From Planctomycetaceae bacterium UBA4732 (GTDB lineage Bacteria > Planctomycetota > Planctomycetia > Gemmatales > Gemmataceae), in the NCBI GenBank assembly GCA_002404095.1, contig DHJA01000223.1:1-35886 (forward strand): DNA of 35,886 nt, read 5' to 3'. How positions within the stretch are numbered: the first letter of the stretch is position 1; each line of letters starts with the position of its first letter. The notes beneath the pieces are model-generated. The model did not search any database and was not told where the DNA came from. It saw nothing but the letters and a program-made list of their open reading frames with translations. This document shows, one piece after another, positions 1 through 8,516 of the stretch. The translations under genes were made by a program, and so were the position numbers.

Positions 1-52
1 AATGATTTTTCGCACAGGCTCTAAACAGTTTAACTGCAAAAACATTCCATTT

Positions 53-1246
53 ATGAGTACCGTCGAATCCCCCGCTGTTCCCGCCGTCCTCCCGCAAGTG
101 CGGCTCAAGATCGCCCGGCGGTCGTCGCATCCGTGGATCTATCAGAAGATGGTCGAGAAGCCGGCCGCGCGCATTCCCCCAGGCGGCGTCGTGGACGTGA
201 TCGACCGCGACGGCCAATGGGTCGGCCGCGGCTTCTACAACGGCCACTCGCGCATCACCCTTCGCATCCTCACCACCAACCGCGATGAGCCGGTGGACGA
301 TGCTTTTTTCGCCCATCGGCTCGGCCGGGCCGTCGAGCTTCGCCGCGCTTGGCTCGGCCTTGACGCCGTGACCGACGCCTATCGCCTTGTCCACTCCGAG
401 GGCGATGGACTGAGCGGCCTCGTGGTGGACCGCTTTGGCCCGGTCGTCGTGCTGGAGTTCTTCTCCGCCGGCATGTACCGCTTTCGCAACGCCATTCAGA
501 CCGCCCTGTCGGTTCACTACCCCGACGCCCGTTTTTACTGGTTCGCCGAGGAACACGTTCAGAAACAGGAGTCGTTCGACTGCCGGCCGCCGGAGCCGCC
601 GGCGCCGGAAGTCATCACGGAACACGGCGTCCGCTTCCGCGTCGCCCCCGGCAGCAAGCACAAGACCGGCTTCTTCCTCGACCAGCGCGACAATCGCAAG
701 ACGTTGGCTTCCTTCTGCGCCGGTAAGCGCGTCCTCGACATTTGCTGCAACACCGGCGGTTTCGCCGTTTACGCCAAGGCGCTGGGCGGCGCCGAGGAGG
801 TGGTCGGCGTCGATCTCGATGAGGACGCCCTGGCTCTGGCCCGCCAGAACGCCGGTCTGAATCAAGTCCGCATCCGCTTCGTACAAACGGACCTTTTTCC
901 GTGGCTGCGCGAGACCACGGCCGCCGGCCAGCGCTTCGACGTGGTCGTGTTGGACCCCGCCAAGCAAACGCGCGACCGTGAGGAAGTGGATTACGCCTTG
1001 AAACGCTACCTGGACATGAACCGGCTGGCGTTGCAGGCTGTGGCGCCGGGCGGCCTGTTCCTGACTTGTTCCTGCACCGGCCTCGTCAGCGAATACGACT
1101 TTCTCGAAGCAATCCGCCGCGCCGCCTGGCAGGCCGGCCGCGTCGTCCAGGTGCTGCGCATCGCCGGCGCCGGCGCCGACCATCCCTATCTTTTGCACGT
1201 ACCGGAGAGCCGTTATCTCAAGGCGGTCTTTTGCCGCGTTGAATGA
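53..1246 (+). CDS. RlmI-like class I rRNA large-subunit methyltransferase
   Basis: Predicted S-adenosylmethionine-dependent enzyme that methylates a cytosine C5 in 23S rRNA, cytoplasmic. The 397-residue length and architecture match the RlmI/YccW family: an N-terminal PUA-like RNA-binding part (about residues 10-90), a central segment, then a Rossmann methyltransferase domain. Visible motifs are FFLDQRDNRKTL before the fold, motif I VLDICCNTGGFAVYA at 227-241, the acidic end of strand 2 (VGVDLDEDAL), motif IV LDPAK at 300-304 and the cysteine motif LTCSC at 337-341, where family members carry the catalytic cysteine. An open frame continues upstream to the window edge, but ATG at 53 gives a normal N-terminus (MSTVES). 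No strong ribosome binding site is seen, so the start is the least certain part. Family assignment is secure; the exact target base is inferred from RlmI. Confidence 0.88.
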   Translation: MSTVESPAVPAVLPQVRLKIARRSSHPWIYQKMVEKPAARIPPGGVVDVIDRDGQWVGRGFYNGHSRITLRILTTNRDEPVDDAFFAHRLGRAVELRRAWLGLDAVTDAYRLVHSEGDGLSGLVVDRFGPVVVLEFFSAGMYRFRNAIQTALSVHYPDARFYWFAEEHVQKQESFDCRPPEPPAPEVITEHGVRFRVAPGSKHKTGFFLDQRDNRKTLASFCAGKRVLDICCNTGGFAVYAKALGGAEEVVGVDLDEDALALARQNAGLNQVRIRFVQTDLFPWLRETTAAGQRFDVVVLDPAKQTRDREEVDYALKRYLDMNRLALQAVAPGGLFLTCSCTGLVSEYDFLEAIRRAAWQAGRVVQVLRIAGAGADHPYLLHVPESRYLKAVFCRVE

Positions 1247-1305
1247 CCTGCTGGTGTGCGGTGTCATGTGCCGTATGCACCTTAGCCTCTGCGTCCTCGC
1301 CCGTC

Positions 1306-1334
1306 CTGACAAGGCCCGCTAGGCGGGATAGAAT
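1306..1334 (+). promoter_or_regulatory. sigma70-like promoter with a palindrome in its spacer
   Basis: CTGACA (1306-1311) and TAGAAT (1329-1334) each match the -35 and -10 consensus at 5 of 6 positions and are exactly 17 bases apart. The spacer holds the inverted repeat CCCGC-tag-GCGGG (1315-1327). The start codon at 1381 lies about 40 bases beyond the expected transcription start, so this would drive the unknown/PIN gene pair. A palindrome between the boxes is a typical repressor site, as in autoregulated toxin-antitoxin operons, but no repressor is identified. Confidence 0.55.
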
Positions 1335-1380
1335 ATACAACAGGAAGCACGGGGGAAGCCACGCGAGGGAGGGTGTCATC

Positions 1381-2061
1381 ATGGAACCGGTCGAAAGTGC
1401 CAACCGCTGGCATCAGTGGTCCGTGAAGGGTTCTGGCGGCGAACTCACCCAAGTGCTCGACCACTTGGACGCGACAATATCGCACGAATGGAAGCGATTG
1501 TGGGGTGAAGAGCTTCAGCCTTACCAGTTACTCGTTCGGCCGGGATCCGCCTGGTATTCCCTCGAAACGACCCCGTCCCATGCTGGCGTGACCTTGAGCG
1601 TGGAGCGATTACGCGACTCCGAGTTGCGGGGGGGCCGCGTCTGGTTCGCCAGCCCTTCATCTCAGACGCAGACCCCGAGCATCCCCGCCGCCTGGGATCA
1701 GGTCATGCTATTCCTGGACAAGGGCATTGTTCCCGCCGCTCAGGCGGCGGGGGCTTCGATCTGGGTTCCCACCCTCGAAGTTCTGTTCCTTGCCGACTTG
1801 CCGCCCGACGTTGCCGAACATCTCCAGAGGTTCTCGCAGTCTGCCAGGAAGGTGCTTCCACTCAACAGCGACGAGGCGGAGATTTGGCGGGCCTTCGTGA
1901 TTGGTGCATACCGAGCCAGGGCCGTCATCGACGGTCAAGGGTTCATTAACTGGCTTGTCCACGAAAGCTGGAAAAAAGAGGACGCGGCGGAACTGAACCT
2001 GCGTTTCTTCGACCAGTGCCAATTGCTGGCGCGGTACGCGGACGAGGTGTCAGCCGCATGA
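1381..2061 (+). CDS. unknown protein, first gene of a PIN-nuclease bicistron
   Basis: 226-residue protein that I do not recognise. ATG at 1381 is chosen because a purine-rich GAGGGAGG lies about nine bases upstream; an open frame extends further back, but its translation is Arg/Cys-rich and overlaps the promoter. The protein has no signal peptide or clear membrane segment and is soluble-looking, with several Trp residues (for example near WHQW and WKRLW). A hydrophobic stretch (about residues 120-140) precedes a C-terminal half rich in charged helices. No helix-turn-helix is evident. Its stop codon overlaps the next gene's start (ATGA), which implies translational coupling with the PIN-like protein. 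By position it could be a partner or antitoxin-type protein, but that is inference from arrangement only. Confidence 0.6.
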   Translation: MEPVESANRWHQWSVKGSGGELTQVLDHLDATISHEWKRLWGEELQPYQLLVRPGSAWYSLETTPSHAGVTLSVERLRDSELRGGRVWFASPSSQTQTPSIPAAWDQVMLFLDKGIVPAAQAAGASIWVPTLEVLFLADLPPDVAEHLQRFSQSARKVLPLNSDEAEIWRAFVIGAYRARAVIDGQGFINWLVHESWKKEDAAELNLRFFDQCQLLARYADEVSAA

Positions 2062-2801
2062 CGATCACCATCGCCGACGCCTTCGCCCACATCCAGGCCC
2101 AACCGCCAGTACCAGTTATCCTCATAGACACCTGCTCCTTCCTCGACCTGTTCCGGGCAGATGAAACCACCACGAAGTTGTCCTTCCAGCCGAGGGCGCC
2201 CCACCAAGAAATCCGTGCCGCGGCAGACCTCCTGGACTTGGTGACCGTCCTTCCGAACGCGGCCCATCTGATCGTGCCGGAACTCATCCCACGCGAGTAC
2301 GCGGACCACGCAAACACGATCCAGACAAAATTCGGGGAGTGGACCGAGTTTCATGACCGGAACCAGGGATGGCTCGTCGAGGCTTCCTTGTGCGTCGCGC
2401 TGGCGCTGCCCGTGCCACACACGGTCCACCCTCACGGGCTCGCAGCCATGCTCCGGGCACTTGCGGACGGCCTGCTGGCAAGGGCCAGGGTTCTGGACCG
2501 GGACCAGGGCTGCCTGCACAGGGCGGCGCATCGGCTGATCAACAAGTTCAGGCCTTCCCACAGGAAGGAGATGAAGGATTCCATGAACCTGGAGCAGTGC
2601 CTGGAACTGAGCCGCCGCCTGCAAAACGCCGGGTTCCCGAGGTCGCGGGTGTGGGTGAGCTCCAATACCAACGACTTCGCTCAGCCATCGAGCCCCCAAG
2701 TTCACTCCGATCTCCAAGGTGATTTCACGCTCGCCGGGCTGAAGTATTACACGTCCCTCCGTGCCGCCCTCGCGCACCTTCGTGCGGCGGGTGAAATCTA
2801 G
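2058..2801 (+). CDS. PIN-like domain nuclease (DUF4935-type)
   Basis: 247-residue protein with the signature of PIN-like ribonucleases. These coordinate Mg2+ through conserved acidic residues and usually cleave RNA. Strand 1 with the first aspartate is VILIDTCSFLDLF (Asp24); a glutamate follows strand 2 in LIVPELIPREYADH (Glu74/Glu79). A later helix carries KDSMNLEQCLEL, and the last strand ends in VSSNTNDFA, resembling the TN-x-DF ending of DUF4935 proteins. ATG at 2058 overlaps the stop of the preceding gene by four bases. The gene ends 12 bases before the convergent amidase gene. The family is often found in toxin-antitoxin or phage-defence contexts. Here the partner is unknown, so toxicity is a hypothesis. 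The PIN assignment rests on motif placement, not on an alignment. Confidence 0.68.
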   Translation: MTITIADAFAHIQAQPPVPVILIDTCSFLDLFRADETTTKLSFQPRAPHQEIRAAADLLDLVTVLPNAAHLIVPELIPREYADHANTIQTKFGEWTEFHDRNQGWLVEASLCVALALPVPHTVHPHGLAAMLRALADGLLARARVLDRDQGCLHRAAHRLINKFRPSHRKEMKDSMNLEQCLELSRRLQNAGFPRSRVWVSSNTNDFAQPSSPQVHSDLQGDFTLAGLKYYTSLRAALAHLRAAGEI

Positions 2802-2813
2802 TGATCCACAGCG

Positions 2814-3755
2814 CTACGTAACTACATATCTCTTTGGAAGTTCCGCCCCCGCCACAAAGCTCAGTTTGCCAATCTTGCACATCTGGTACACATTAATGCG
2901 AAAATCCGGGCATGTGCTGACGAAGCAATAAGCGTCCGTGGGCGAGAAGCCGAAGTCGCTGATGAGCCAATCCATTAAGTGCGTCGTCGCCATCTCGACG
3001 GCAACCTCCAGCGGCCGCGAGGCGTACACGGCCACAATGGCGTCCGGCTTGTCAATGCGCATCCACGGCGGCCGTCGGCCCTTGATGAGGTCGAGATGCA
3101 AGCGGACGACCGCCGTGGTTTCGGCGGCCGTGCCGCTGAATTCGGTGTCGCCCTGGCTGGCGTGGACGTCGCCGAGGTAGAAGAGACCGCCGGGGTGCAA
3201 TATCGGCAGCAGGATGCGGTTGCCGGGGCGCACGTCGCGCACGTCGAGATTGCCGCCCCATTCGCCCTGGCCGTCAAGGCTGGTGCAGACCTCGCGATCC
3301 GGGGCGACGCCGAGTGTGCCCACGAACGGCGTGATCGGCCACGACAGCCGCTCGTTGAAGTGTAGGACGCCGTTTTCGTGGCGGAAGATGCGCGTGGTGT
3401 AGTCGCCGGACAGTTCCGGCCAGCGCGTCGATTGGCCCAGCGGGCCGCGCTTCGGGCCGATGGCAATCCAGGAGTATTCGCCTACTAAAATCTCTTCGAT
3501 CACCACGACGAGCGTGTCGCCGCGCTCGGCCCCTTCGACGTACAAGGGGCCGCCGATGGGGTTGGCCTGCGGCGGACTGCGATCAAAGCCTGGGCGCAGT
3601 GCCGGGATCGCTTTGTCGGCCGGCGTCTTGAAATAGCCGGCGCCGGCGTCCCATGTCTCGATCTCGAAGGGTTCGCCGGGTTGGACGCGCAGCAGCGGCT
3701 CGTCTCTCCAGTCGAAAGCGTACTTGAGCGCCTGTTCGCGCAGGATGCGTTGCAC
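2814..3755 (-). CDS. acetamidase/formamidase family protein
   Basis: 313-residue member of the FmdA/AmdA family, which hydrolyses short amides such as formamide or acetamide to the acid and ammonia in the cytoplasm. Family features seen are the early GEPFEIETWDAGAGYF segment, NPIGGPLYVEGAERGDTLVV, the repeated beta-rich core, and the conserved LGDVHASQGDTEFSGTAAE stretch, which corresponds to the metal-site/catalytic region of formamidases. The C-terminal half has a DAYCFVSTCPDFRINV strand typical of the family. Length agrees with short AmdA-type members. It lies 20 bases downstream of the zinc-ribbon/propeller gene on the same strand and may be cotranscribed, although no functional link is obvious. 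Substrate cannot be read from the sequence. Confidence 0.87.
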   Translation of the reverse strand: MQRILREQALKYAFDWRDEPLLRVQPGEPFEIETWDAGAGYFKTPADKAIPALRPGFDRSPPQANPIGGPLYVEGAERGDTLVVVIEEILVGEYSWIAIGPKRGPLGQSTRWPELSGDYTTRIFRHENGVLHFNERLSWPITPFVGTLGVAPDREVCTSLDGQGEWGGNLDVRDVRPGNRILLPILHPGGLFYLGDVHASQGDTEFSGTAAETTAVVRLHLDLIKGRRPPWMRIDKPDAIVAVYASRPLEVAVEMATTHLMDWLISDFGFSPTDAYCFVSTCPDFRINVYQMCKIGKLSFVAGAELPKRYVVT

Positions 3756-3775
3756 GACGAAACCTCCGCGCGATC

Positions 3776-5839
3776 TCAGGGCTTGACCTTGTACACTTTA
3801 CCGGCTCGGATCAGTACATATTGCCCGTCCGGCGTTGGGTAGAAGTCGTAGCCCATGAAGTCGCTATAAACGGTCTGAAGCTCCTTTTTGCCGCCCTCCG
3901 GTTTGTCGGGTACTGCGTAAACATAGATCCGCCCCGGCGAACCCTGGGTCGTGGACGTATAGAGGCGCTTGCCGTCTGGGGAAAGACGGGCGCTCATCTG
4001 CATGGTCACGCCCGGCCAGCGGGCGGTCACCGAAGCGGTCTTGGCGTCGATCACCGTCAGGTCCGTCGATTGGGCGCTTCCGCCCGGCACGTACAGCAGG
4101 CCGTCATCGGTCGCCGCCACGTCGAACGGATCGACGTCGAGGTCGAAGGACTTTTCCAGCTTAAAAGGGACGGTGTCGAAAACCTGAAACGTGCCCGCCA
4201 ACGGTAGCGTCGGGCTGTATTGATGGCCATTCACACTGACGGCGGTGTAGAGCTTCTTCCCGTCGGGAGACATGCGAAGCAATTCCGTTTTGTTCTCCAC
4301 TTGGATCCCCGTTGTGTGCCCGTTGGCCGTCTCGATGTGCCCCACCTTGACATTGGCGGGGTCGGTAACGTCGAGGTAGAAGAGTGAGCTTCCGTCTGGA
4401 GAAAGCAGTATCGCTTCTATCTTGGCTCCGAATGTATAGACGGCGGAGGGTTTCAGTTTCGTACCCGGCGCGATCTCGCCCGTAGCGATTCCCGTTACAT
4501 CGTAGACATGAATTTTGGCGGTGGCGAAGACACGACGATTGGGGGCCCAGCCTGCCTGGAGGGCACCCTGGTCCAAGTCTTTCGGGTCCGCGACCGCCAG
4601 GTACAGCTTGCCCCCCTTGGCGTCCAGGGCGGAGCGATAGGCGATTCCCCCGATCGCGTAAGTGCCTTTGACTTTGAAATCGGGGTAGGACGTGGCCTTG
4701 AGGAACGCAGAACCTCCGCAGAAAAACGCGGTCTTTCGGTCGGTATCGACAGCGCACGTCAAGAATGGGTCCACCTTGGCGGCCTCGGTCAACACTGCGT
4801 CGGGCTTGGGCGCTGACGGGGTTGGCTGGGGTGCCGGCACAATCGGCGGGAAGGGCGGAATGGGTGGGATCGTGACGGGCGGGGCGATAGGGTTGGGCGG
4901 TGCGGGGACGGGGGCCAGCTCGGCGGGTGCCGCTTTGACGGCGAGCGAGTCAAAGAATTTAGCAGCGGCGCCCGTCCCCGGTTCGATGATTGACCCGCCC
5001 GTCCCCACAATATAGAGCCGGGTCGTCGGGCCTTTCGGGACTAGGAACAGCCGTTCCATCACTACCCCGCGCTGGGGGGGCGTGGCCTGGATTTGAAGCT
5101 CTCGGCCGGCGTAGCCTAATACGCTGACGTCTTGCTCGACAGTCGCGGTACCGCCCACCTTCTTTTGTAAGGCGTCGCGCTCGGCGACGGCTCCCTTTGT
5201 GAGGATGCTCGGCCCGACGCCGATAGTTGGTAAATCAACATAGGCCACCGTGAAGAACGCATCTTCCTTCGTGCGCGTTAACAAATACTTATTTCCCTTC
5301 GCGCCTTTAAGCGCGCTATTGTCGAGTACGGGCGTGCCCGGCATCAGGACGGAGCATTCGCCGTCGGGCGTGGTAAATTGCGTCCAATCTCCATCCGGTA
5401 TGGACGGCTTTCGCAAGAGCATGAAGAACAGGAGGCCGGCGCCTCCGATCCCGCACAGGAGGATGAAGCCGGCCAGGACGGCCAACCCAATCCAGAGGCT
5501 AGCGGACGAGCGTTTTCGTGTAGGAGGACGGGACTTCGGGCGGACGCGGGTGGAGGGAGACTCTTTCGAGCCGGCCGGAAGCTGCGGTTCATCGAAGGCG
5601 AAGGCGTCCGCCGGATTCGCCCGGGCGACAGGCGCGGCCACCGGCGGCATGGCGACAGGCGGTGCTTCCTGAGCGCGGCGCTCCTGCGTGGGCTTCGGCG
5701 CGTCGCCAACCGGAACCGCGCTGCCGGGCTGACAGGTGAAAACTGTGGAGCAGGCCGGGCATCGGATCTGCTTCCCCAGACTGGTCGGCTGTGCGTTGAG
5801 ACGGCGGCCGCAGCCGGGGTAGGTAACGGTAACGGCCAT
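3776..5839 (-). CDS. zinc-ribbon, single-TM protein with C-terminal YVTN-like propeller
   Basis: 687-residue membrane-anchored protein of a planctomycete type. Order of parts: an N-terminal MJ0042-like zinc ribbon (residues 1-35), an Ala/Pro-rich linker, one transmembrane segment (about 114-138, LWIGLAVLAGFILLCGIGGA), a globular domain (about 150-305), a proline-rich linker (about 312-350, many APP/IPP steps), then repeated LSPDGKRLYT-like blades typical of YVTN/WD40-type beta-propellers to the end. The ribbon is degenerate: the first pair reads YPGC instead of CPxC (Tyr7), while the second pair CPAC is intact. ATG at 5839 has a weak AGAGG upstream. Role unknown; such proteins are usually read as envelope-facing sensors or scaffolds. 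It precedes the amidase gene by 20 bases. Confidence 0.72.
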   Translation of the reverse strand: MAVTVTYPGCGRRLNAQPTSLGKQIRCPACSTVFTCQPGSAVPVGDAPKPTQERRAQEAPPVAMPPVAAPVARANPADAFAFDEPQLPAGSKESPSTRVRPKSRPPTRKRSSASLWIGLAVLAGFILLCGIGGAGLLFFMLLRKPSIPDGDWTQFTTPDGECSVLMPGTPVLDNSALKGAKGNKYLLTRTKEDAFFTVAYVDLPTIGVGPSILTKGAVAERDALQKKVGGTATVEQDVSVLGYAGRELQIQATPPQRGVVMERLFLVPKGPTTRLYIVGTGGSIIEPGTGAAAKFFDSLAVKAAPAELAPVPAPPNPIAPPVTIPPIPPFPPIVPAPQPTPSAPKPDAVLTEAAKVDPFLTCAVDTDRKTAFFCGGSAFLKATSYPDFKVKGTYAIGGIAYRSALDAKGGKLYLAVADPKDLDQGALQAGWAPNRRVFATAKIHVYDVTGIATGEIAPGTKLKPSAVYTFGAKIEAILLSPDGSSLFYLDVTDPANVKVGHIETANGHTTGIQVENKTELLRMSPDGKKLYTAVSVNGHQYSPTLPLAGTFQVFDTVPFKLEKSFDLDVDPFDVAATDDGLLYVPGGSAQSTDLTVIDAKTASVTARWPGVTMQMSARLSPDGKRLYTSTTQGSPGRIYVYAVPDKPEGGKKELQTVYSDFMGYDFYPTPDGQYVLIRAGKVYKVKP

Positions 5840-6025
5840 GGGAGCAGACCTCTAGGCGCGGACCCGGATGAGAGGGAACGTCTTCCAACAGGAATGAACA
5901 CTACGTAACCAATATACGTTGAACGGACTGGCTTGAGAAGGGAACACCGACCCTGGACACGGCGGCGGCGCCGGTCAAACCAATCCGCCCTTTCCGCCGG
6001 GACCGGATGCCGCGACAATAGCACC

Positions 6026-6874
6026 ATGAACGCCATCCTTCGCGTCCACTGTGCCGACCGCACCGGCATCATCGCCGGCCTTTCGGACTTCGTGTTCCGC
6101 CACGGCGGCAACATCATCGACCTCGATCAGCACACCGATCCCGACGGCGGCCGGTTCTTCATGCGCCTCGTCTGGTCGATGGAGCGCTTCGCCCACGACG
6201 CCGATGGCGTGCGCCTGGCCCTCGACGTTTACGCCCGCAGCTTTGGGCTGACATGGGAATTGAGCTTCGACGACCGTCGCGATCGCGTGGCCGTCTTTTG
6301 CAGCAAGGAACCGCATTGCCTGTACGACCTGTTGCTGCGGCAACGACTCGGTGAAATGGCGGGCGATGTGGTGTTGGTCGTATCCAACCATGAGGATGCG
6401 CGGCTGGCCGCGGACTATTTCGGCGTACCGTTTGTTGTCACGCCGGTCGATAAAGACGACAAAATGAAGGCGGAAACTCGCCAACAGGACTTGCTTCAGG
6501 AGTACAAGGTCGATGTGGTCGTGTTGGCGCGCTACATGCAAATCCTATCGCCGCAGTTCGTGGAGCGCTGGCGCGGCCGGGTCATCAACATTCATCACTC
6601 GTTCTTGCCGGCGTTCGCGGGGGCGCGGCCTTATCATCAGGCCAAGGCGCGCGGCGTGAAGCTGATCGGCGCGACGGCCCATTACGCCACCGAGGACCTG
6701 GATGAAGGGCCGATCATCGAGCAAGACGTGGTGCGCGTGACGCACCGCGATGAAGTGGAAGATCTCGTCCGCAAGGGCCGCGACCTGGAACGGCAGGTGC
6801 TCGCCCGCGCCGTCCGGCTGCACTTACAGCGGCGCGTTTTAGTGGACGGGCGACGCACGATCATCTTTGGTTAG
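6026..6874 (+). CDS. purU: formyltetrahydrofolate deformylase
   Basis: Hydrolyses 10-formyltetrahydrofolate to formate and tetrahydrofolate, balancing one-carbon pools and supplying formate for purine synthesis. The 282-residue length fits PurU. An N-terminal ACT domain (LRVHCADRTGIIAGLSDFVF, about residues 4-85) is followed by a formyltransferase-fold domain. Catalytic signature residues are present: Asn188 and His190 in VINIHHSFLPAF and Asp226 in LDEGPIIEQ. ATG at 6026 gives the expected start just before the ACT domain; the open frame upstream is Arg-rich and unlike the family. It is transcribed away from the zinc-ribbon gene and ends 14 bases before the convergent bestrophin gene. Confidence 0.95.
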   Translation: MNAILRVHCADRTGIIAGLSDFVFRHGGNIIDLDQHTDPDGGRFFMRLVWSMERFAHDADGVRLALDVYARSFGLTWELSFDDRRDRVAVFCSKEPHCLYDLLLRQRLGEMAGDVVLVVSNHEDARLAADYFGVPFVVTPVDKDDKMKAETRQQDLLQEYKVDVVVLARYMQILSPQFVERWRGRVINIHHSFLPAFAGARPYHQAKARGVKLIGATAHYATEDLDEGPIIEQDVVRVTHRDEVEDLVRKGRDLERQVLARAVRLHLQRRVLVDGRRTIIFG

Positions 6875-6888
6875 ACGGCCGGCGCTTC

Positions 6889-7767
6889 TTATGCCGCTTT
6901 CGACACGCGCTCCGATAAACGAGCCAATTCCCCCGTATCGCGGGTGATTGTGTCGCATAACTCCTCTAAGGGCAGGTCGTTCGGCGACGTGCCGAAGGGG
7001 TTTTCGATCTCCACGCCGGCCTCCTCAATGCCCACCAAGCCGAAGGTGATGCCAGCCACCACCAGGATGGCGATCACGTCCATCTTCGGCACTAGCACGA
7101 ACGGCAGCGTGAGCAGATAGACGGTCAGCATCTGTTTGAGGTGGGCGGCGTAGGCGAACGGGATGGGCGTCTTGCCGATCCGTTCACAGCCGCCCTCGTT
7201 TTCGACCATCGTGCAGACGCAACCTTCCAGGCCGCGCGACAGAGCGGTGTCGATCTCTTTTCGCGTCAGCCGCTCCTGAATCCAGGCGCTCAGGTAGAAG
7301 GCCATGACGGACGGAGGGTTCGACCCTGCCGTGACATGGGCGTAGGTCGATTCCGATACCAGAGATTGAATCTCCGAAAAATCCCGATTGCCGCGCAGGT
7401 GTTGTTTCAGAGTGACCGTGTACGCCGCCGCCAGCCGCACCAGCTCCGCCACGTCCACCCCGGCCGACGCCGCGCCGCGGACCAGATTGCGCGCGGCCGT
7501 CACCATTTGGCCCCAGAGTTTGCGGCCCTCCCAGTAACGGTCGTAAGACGTATTGGTGCGGAAGACGATCAGCAGGCCCAAGGCCACGCCCAGCAGGGAA
7601 TGACCGAGCGGATCAATAGCAGGCAGATGCATACCGTAAACGTTCCAGGCCCAAACGGCGGCGGTGAGACCGCCGTAAAAGACCACACGCTTCAGGGTGC
7701 GCGGCAGGACCGTGCCGTGAACGCTGAAGAGAATGCGGTCCCATTGTTTGGGGTTGTATGGTACCAT
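6889..7767 (-). CDS. bestrophin-family anion channel (UPF0187)
   Basis: Integral membrane protein of the bestrophin/RFP-TM family, whose bacterial members form pentameric ion channels. ATG at 7767 gives 292 residues and the family-like start MVPYNPKQWDRILFSVHGT; an in-frame ATG 36 bases upstream (7803) would add 12 residues. Visible are an N-terminal hydrophobic helix (RVVFYGGLTAAVWAWNVYG), the helix-2 region HSLLGVALGLLIVFRTNTSYDRYWEGRKLWG, which is the most conserved part of the family, and late hydrophobic helices near LPFVLVPKMDVIAILVVAGITFGLVG. The ending with EIENPFGTSPNDLPL is also characteristic. It is divergent from the Uma2 gene with about 60 bases between starts. Confidence 0.9.
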   Translation of the reverse strand: MVPYNPKQWDRILFSVHGTVLPRTLKRVVFYGGLTAAVWAWNVYGMHLPAIDPLGHSLLGVALGLLIVFRTNTSYDRYWEGRKLWGQMVTAARNLVRGAASAGVDVAELVRLAAAYTVTLKQHLRGNRDFSEIQSLVSESTYAHVTAGSNPPSVMAFYLSAWIQERLTRKEIDTALSRGLEGCVCTMVENEGGCERIGKTPIPFAYAAHLKQMLTVYLLTLPFVLVPKMDVIAILVVAGITFGLVGIEEAGVEIENPFGTSPNDLPLEELCDTITRDTGELARLSERVSKAA

Positions 7768-7828
7768 AAGCGGCGTTGTAATCGAACCGGCGCGGAAAGA
7801 CAACGCCGATTGTGAGGGGGCCGTGAAG

Positions 7829-8386
7829 GTGAAGCAATTCAGCGTGGCCGAATATCACCGGCTGATTGAAGCCGGCGTCCTCACCGAGAACGACAACATC
7901 GAGATGCTCGAAGGCTATCTGGTAAATAAAAAACCACACAGTCCTCCGCACGACGCCGCCATTCAGAAAGGTATTAAGAAGTTGTTCCGCGTCTTGCCGC
8001 CCGGCTGGGATCTGCGCGCGCAATGCGCCATCACGTTGCCGGAGAGTGAGCCGGAGCCGGATTTCGCAATCATCCGCGGAGATGAGAATGCGTATTTGAT
8101 GCACCATCCGACGGCTGCGGACATCGGCCTTGTCGTCGAGGTTTCCGACTCGTCTTTGCTAGGCGACCGCGACGATAAAGGCCGTATTTACGCGCGCGCC
8201 GGTATTCCTTGTTACTGGATCGTTAATGTACATGACGGCTGGATCGAGGTGTACACCTCGCCGTCCGGTCCGGTCGCGGACCCCAAATATGCGCTCCGGG
8301 TCGATCATTGCGCCGGCGACAGCATATCCGTAGTCCTGGGAAGCAACGCGCCCGTCCTCGTCGCAGTTCAGGACATGCTTCCTTAG
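7829..8386 (+). CDS. Uma2 family (DUF820) putative endonuclease
   Basis: 185-residue protein of the Uma2 family, which has a restriction-endonuclease-like PD-(D/E)XK fold and is strongly expanded in planctomycetes and cyanobacteria; biological role is unsettled. The N-terminal helix VAEYHRLIEAGVLTENDNIEMLEGYLV, the catalytic-type aspartate in EPEPDFAIIRG, the VVEVSDSSL strand and the GRIYARAGIPCYWIVN motif are all in family order. The start is not certain. GTG at 7829 is chosen because GAGGGGG (7814-7820) is eight bases upstream; GTG at 7823 is too close to it. An open frame continues upstream across the bestrophin start but has no family similarity. Confidence 0.85.
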   Translation: MKQFSVAEYHRLIEAGVLTENDNIEMLEGYLVNKKPHSPPHDAAIQKGIKKLFRVLPPGWDLRAQCAITLPESEPEPDFAIIRGDENAYLMHHPTAADIGLVVEVSDSSLLGDRDDKGRIYARAGIPCYWIVNVHDGWIEVYTSPSGPVADPKYALRVDHCAGDSISVVLGSNAPVLVAVQDMLP

Positions 8387-8401
8387 AGTCACTCCCAAAA
8401 G

Positions 8402-8447
8402 GCGAGCCGCCGGGCTTGTCCCGGCGGGGATAAACCCCGCCGCTCGC
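8402..8447. repeat. nested GC-rich palindromic element
   Basis: Between the Uma2 and lipoprotein genes lies a compact structure. The outer arms are GCGAGC (8402-8407) and GCTCGC (8442-8447). Inside are two alternative perfect stems: CGCCGGG/CCCGGCG (8408-8414 with 8420-8426) and CGGCGGGG/CCCCGCCG (8422-8429 with 8435-8442, loop ataaa). No T-run follows, so it resembles a REP-like dispersed repeat more than a classical terminator. Confidence 0.6.
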
Positions 8448-8516
8448 TAGAAGCTGGTCTTGCTCCGATGCGGCCTGTCGGTATCCTCGTTCGTCAGGTC
8501 AAGGAGGACGGCCGGC

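Noticed and set aside
1935..2777. Minus-strand open frame of 280 codons opposite the PIN gene
   Set aside because: The plus strand has PIN motifs, a promoter and a coupled start; the reverse frame has none.
7319..7332. GGTTCGACCC string resembling a tRNA T-arm
   Set aside because: It lies inside the bestrophin gene and no cloverleaf can be built around it.
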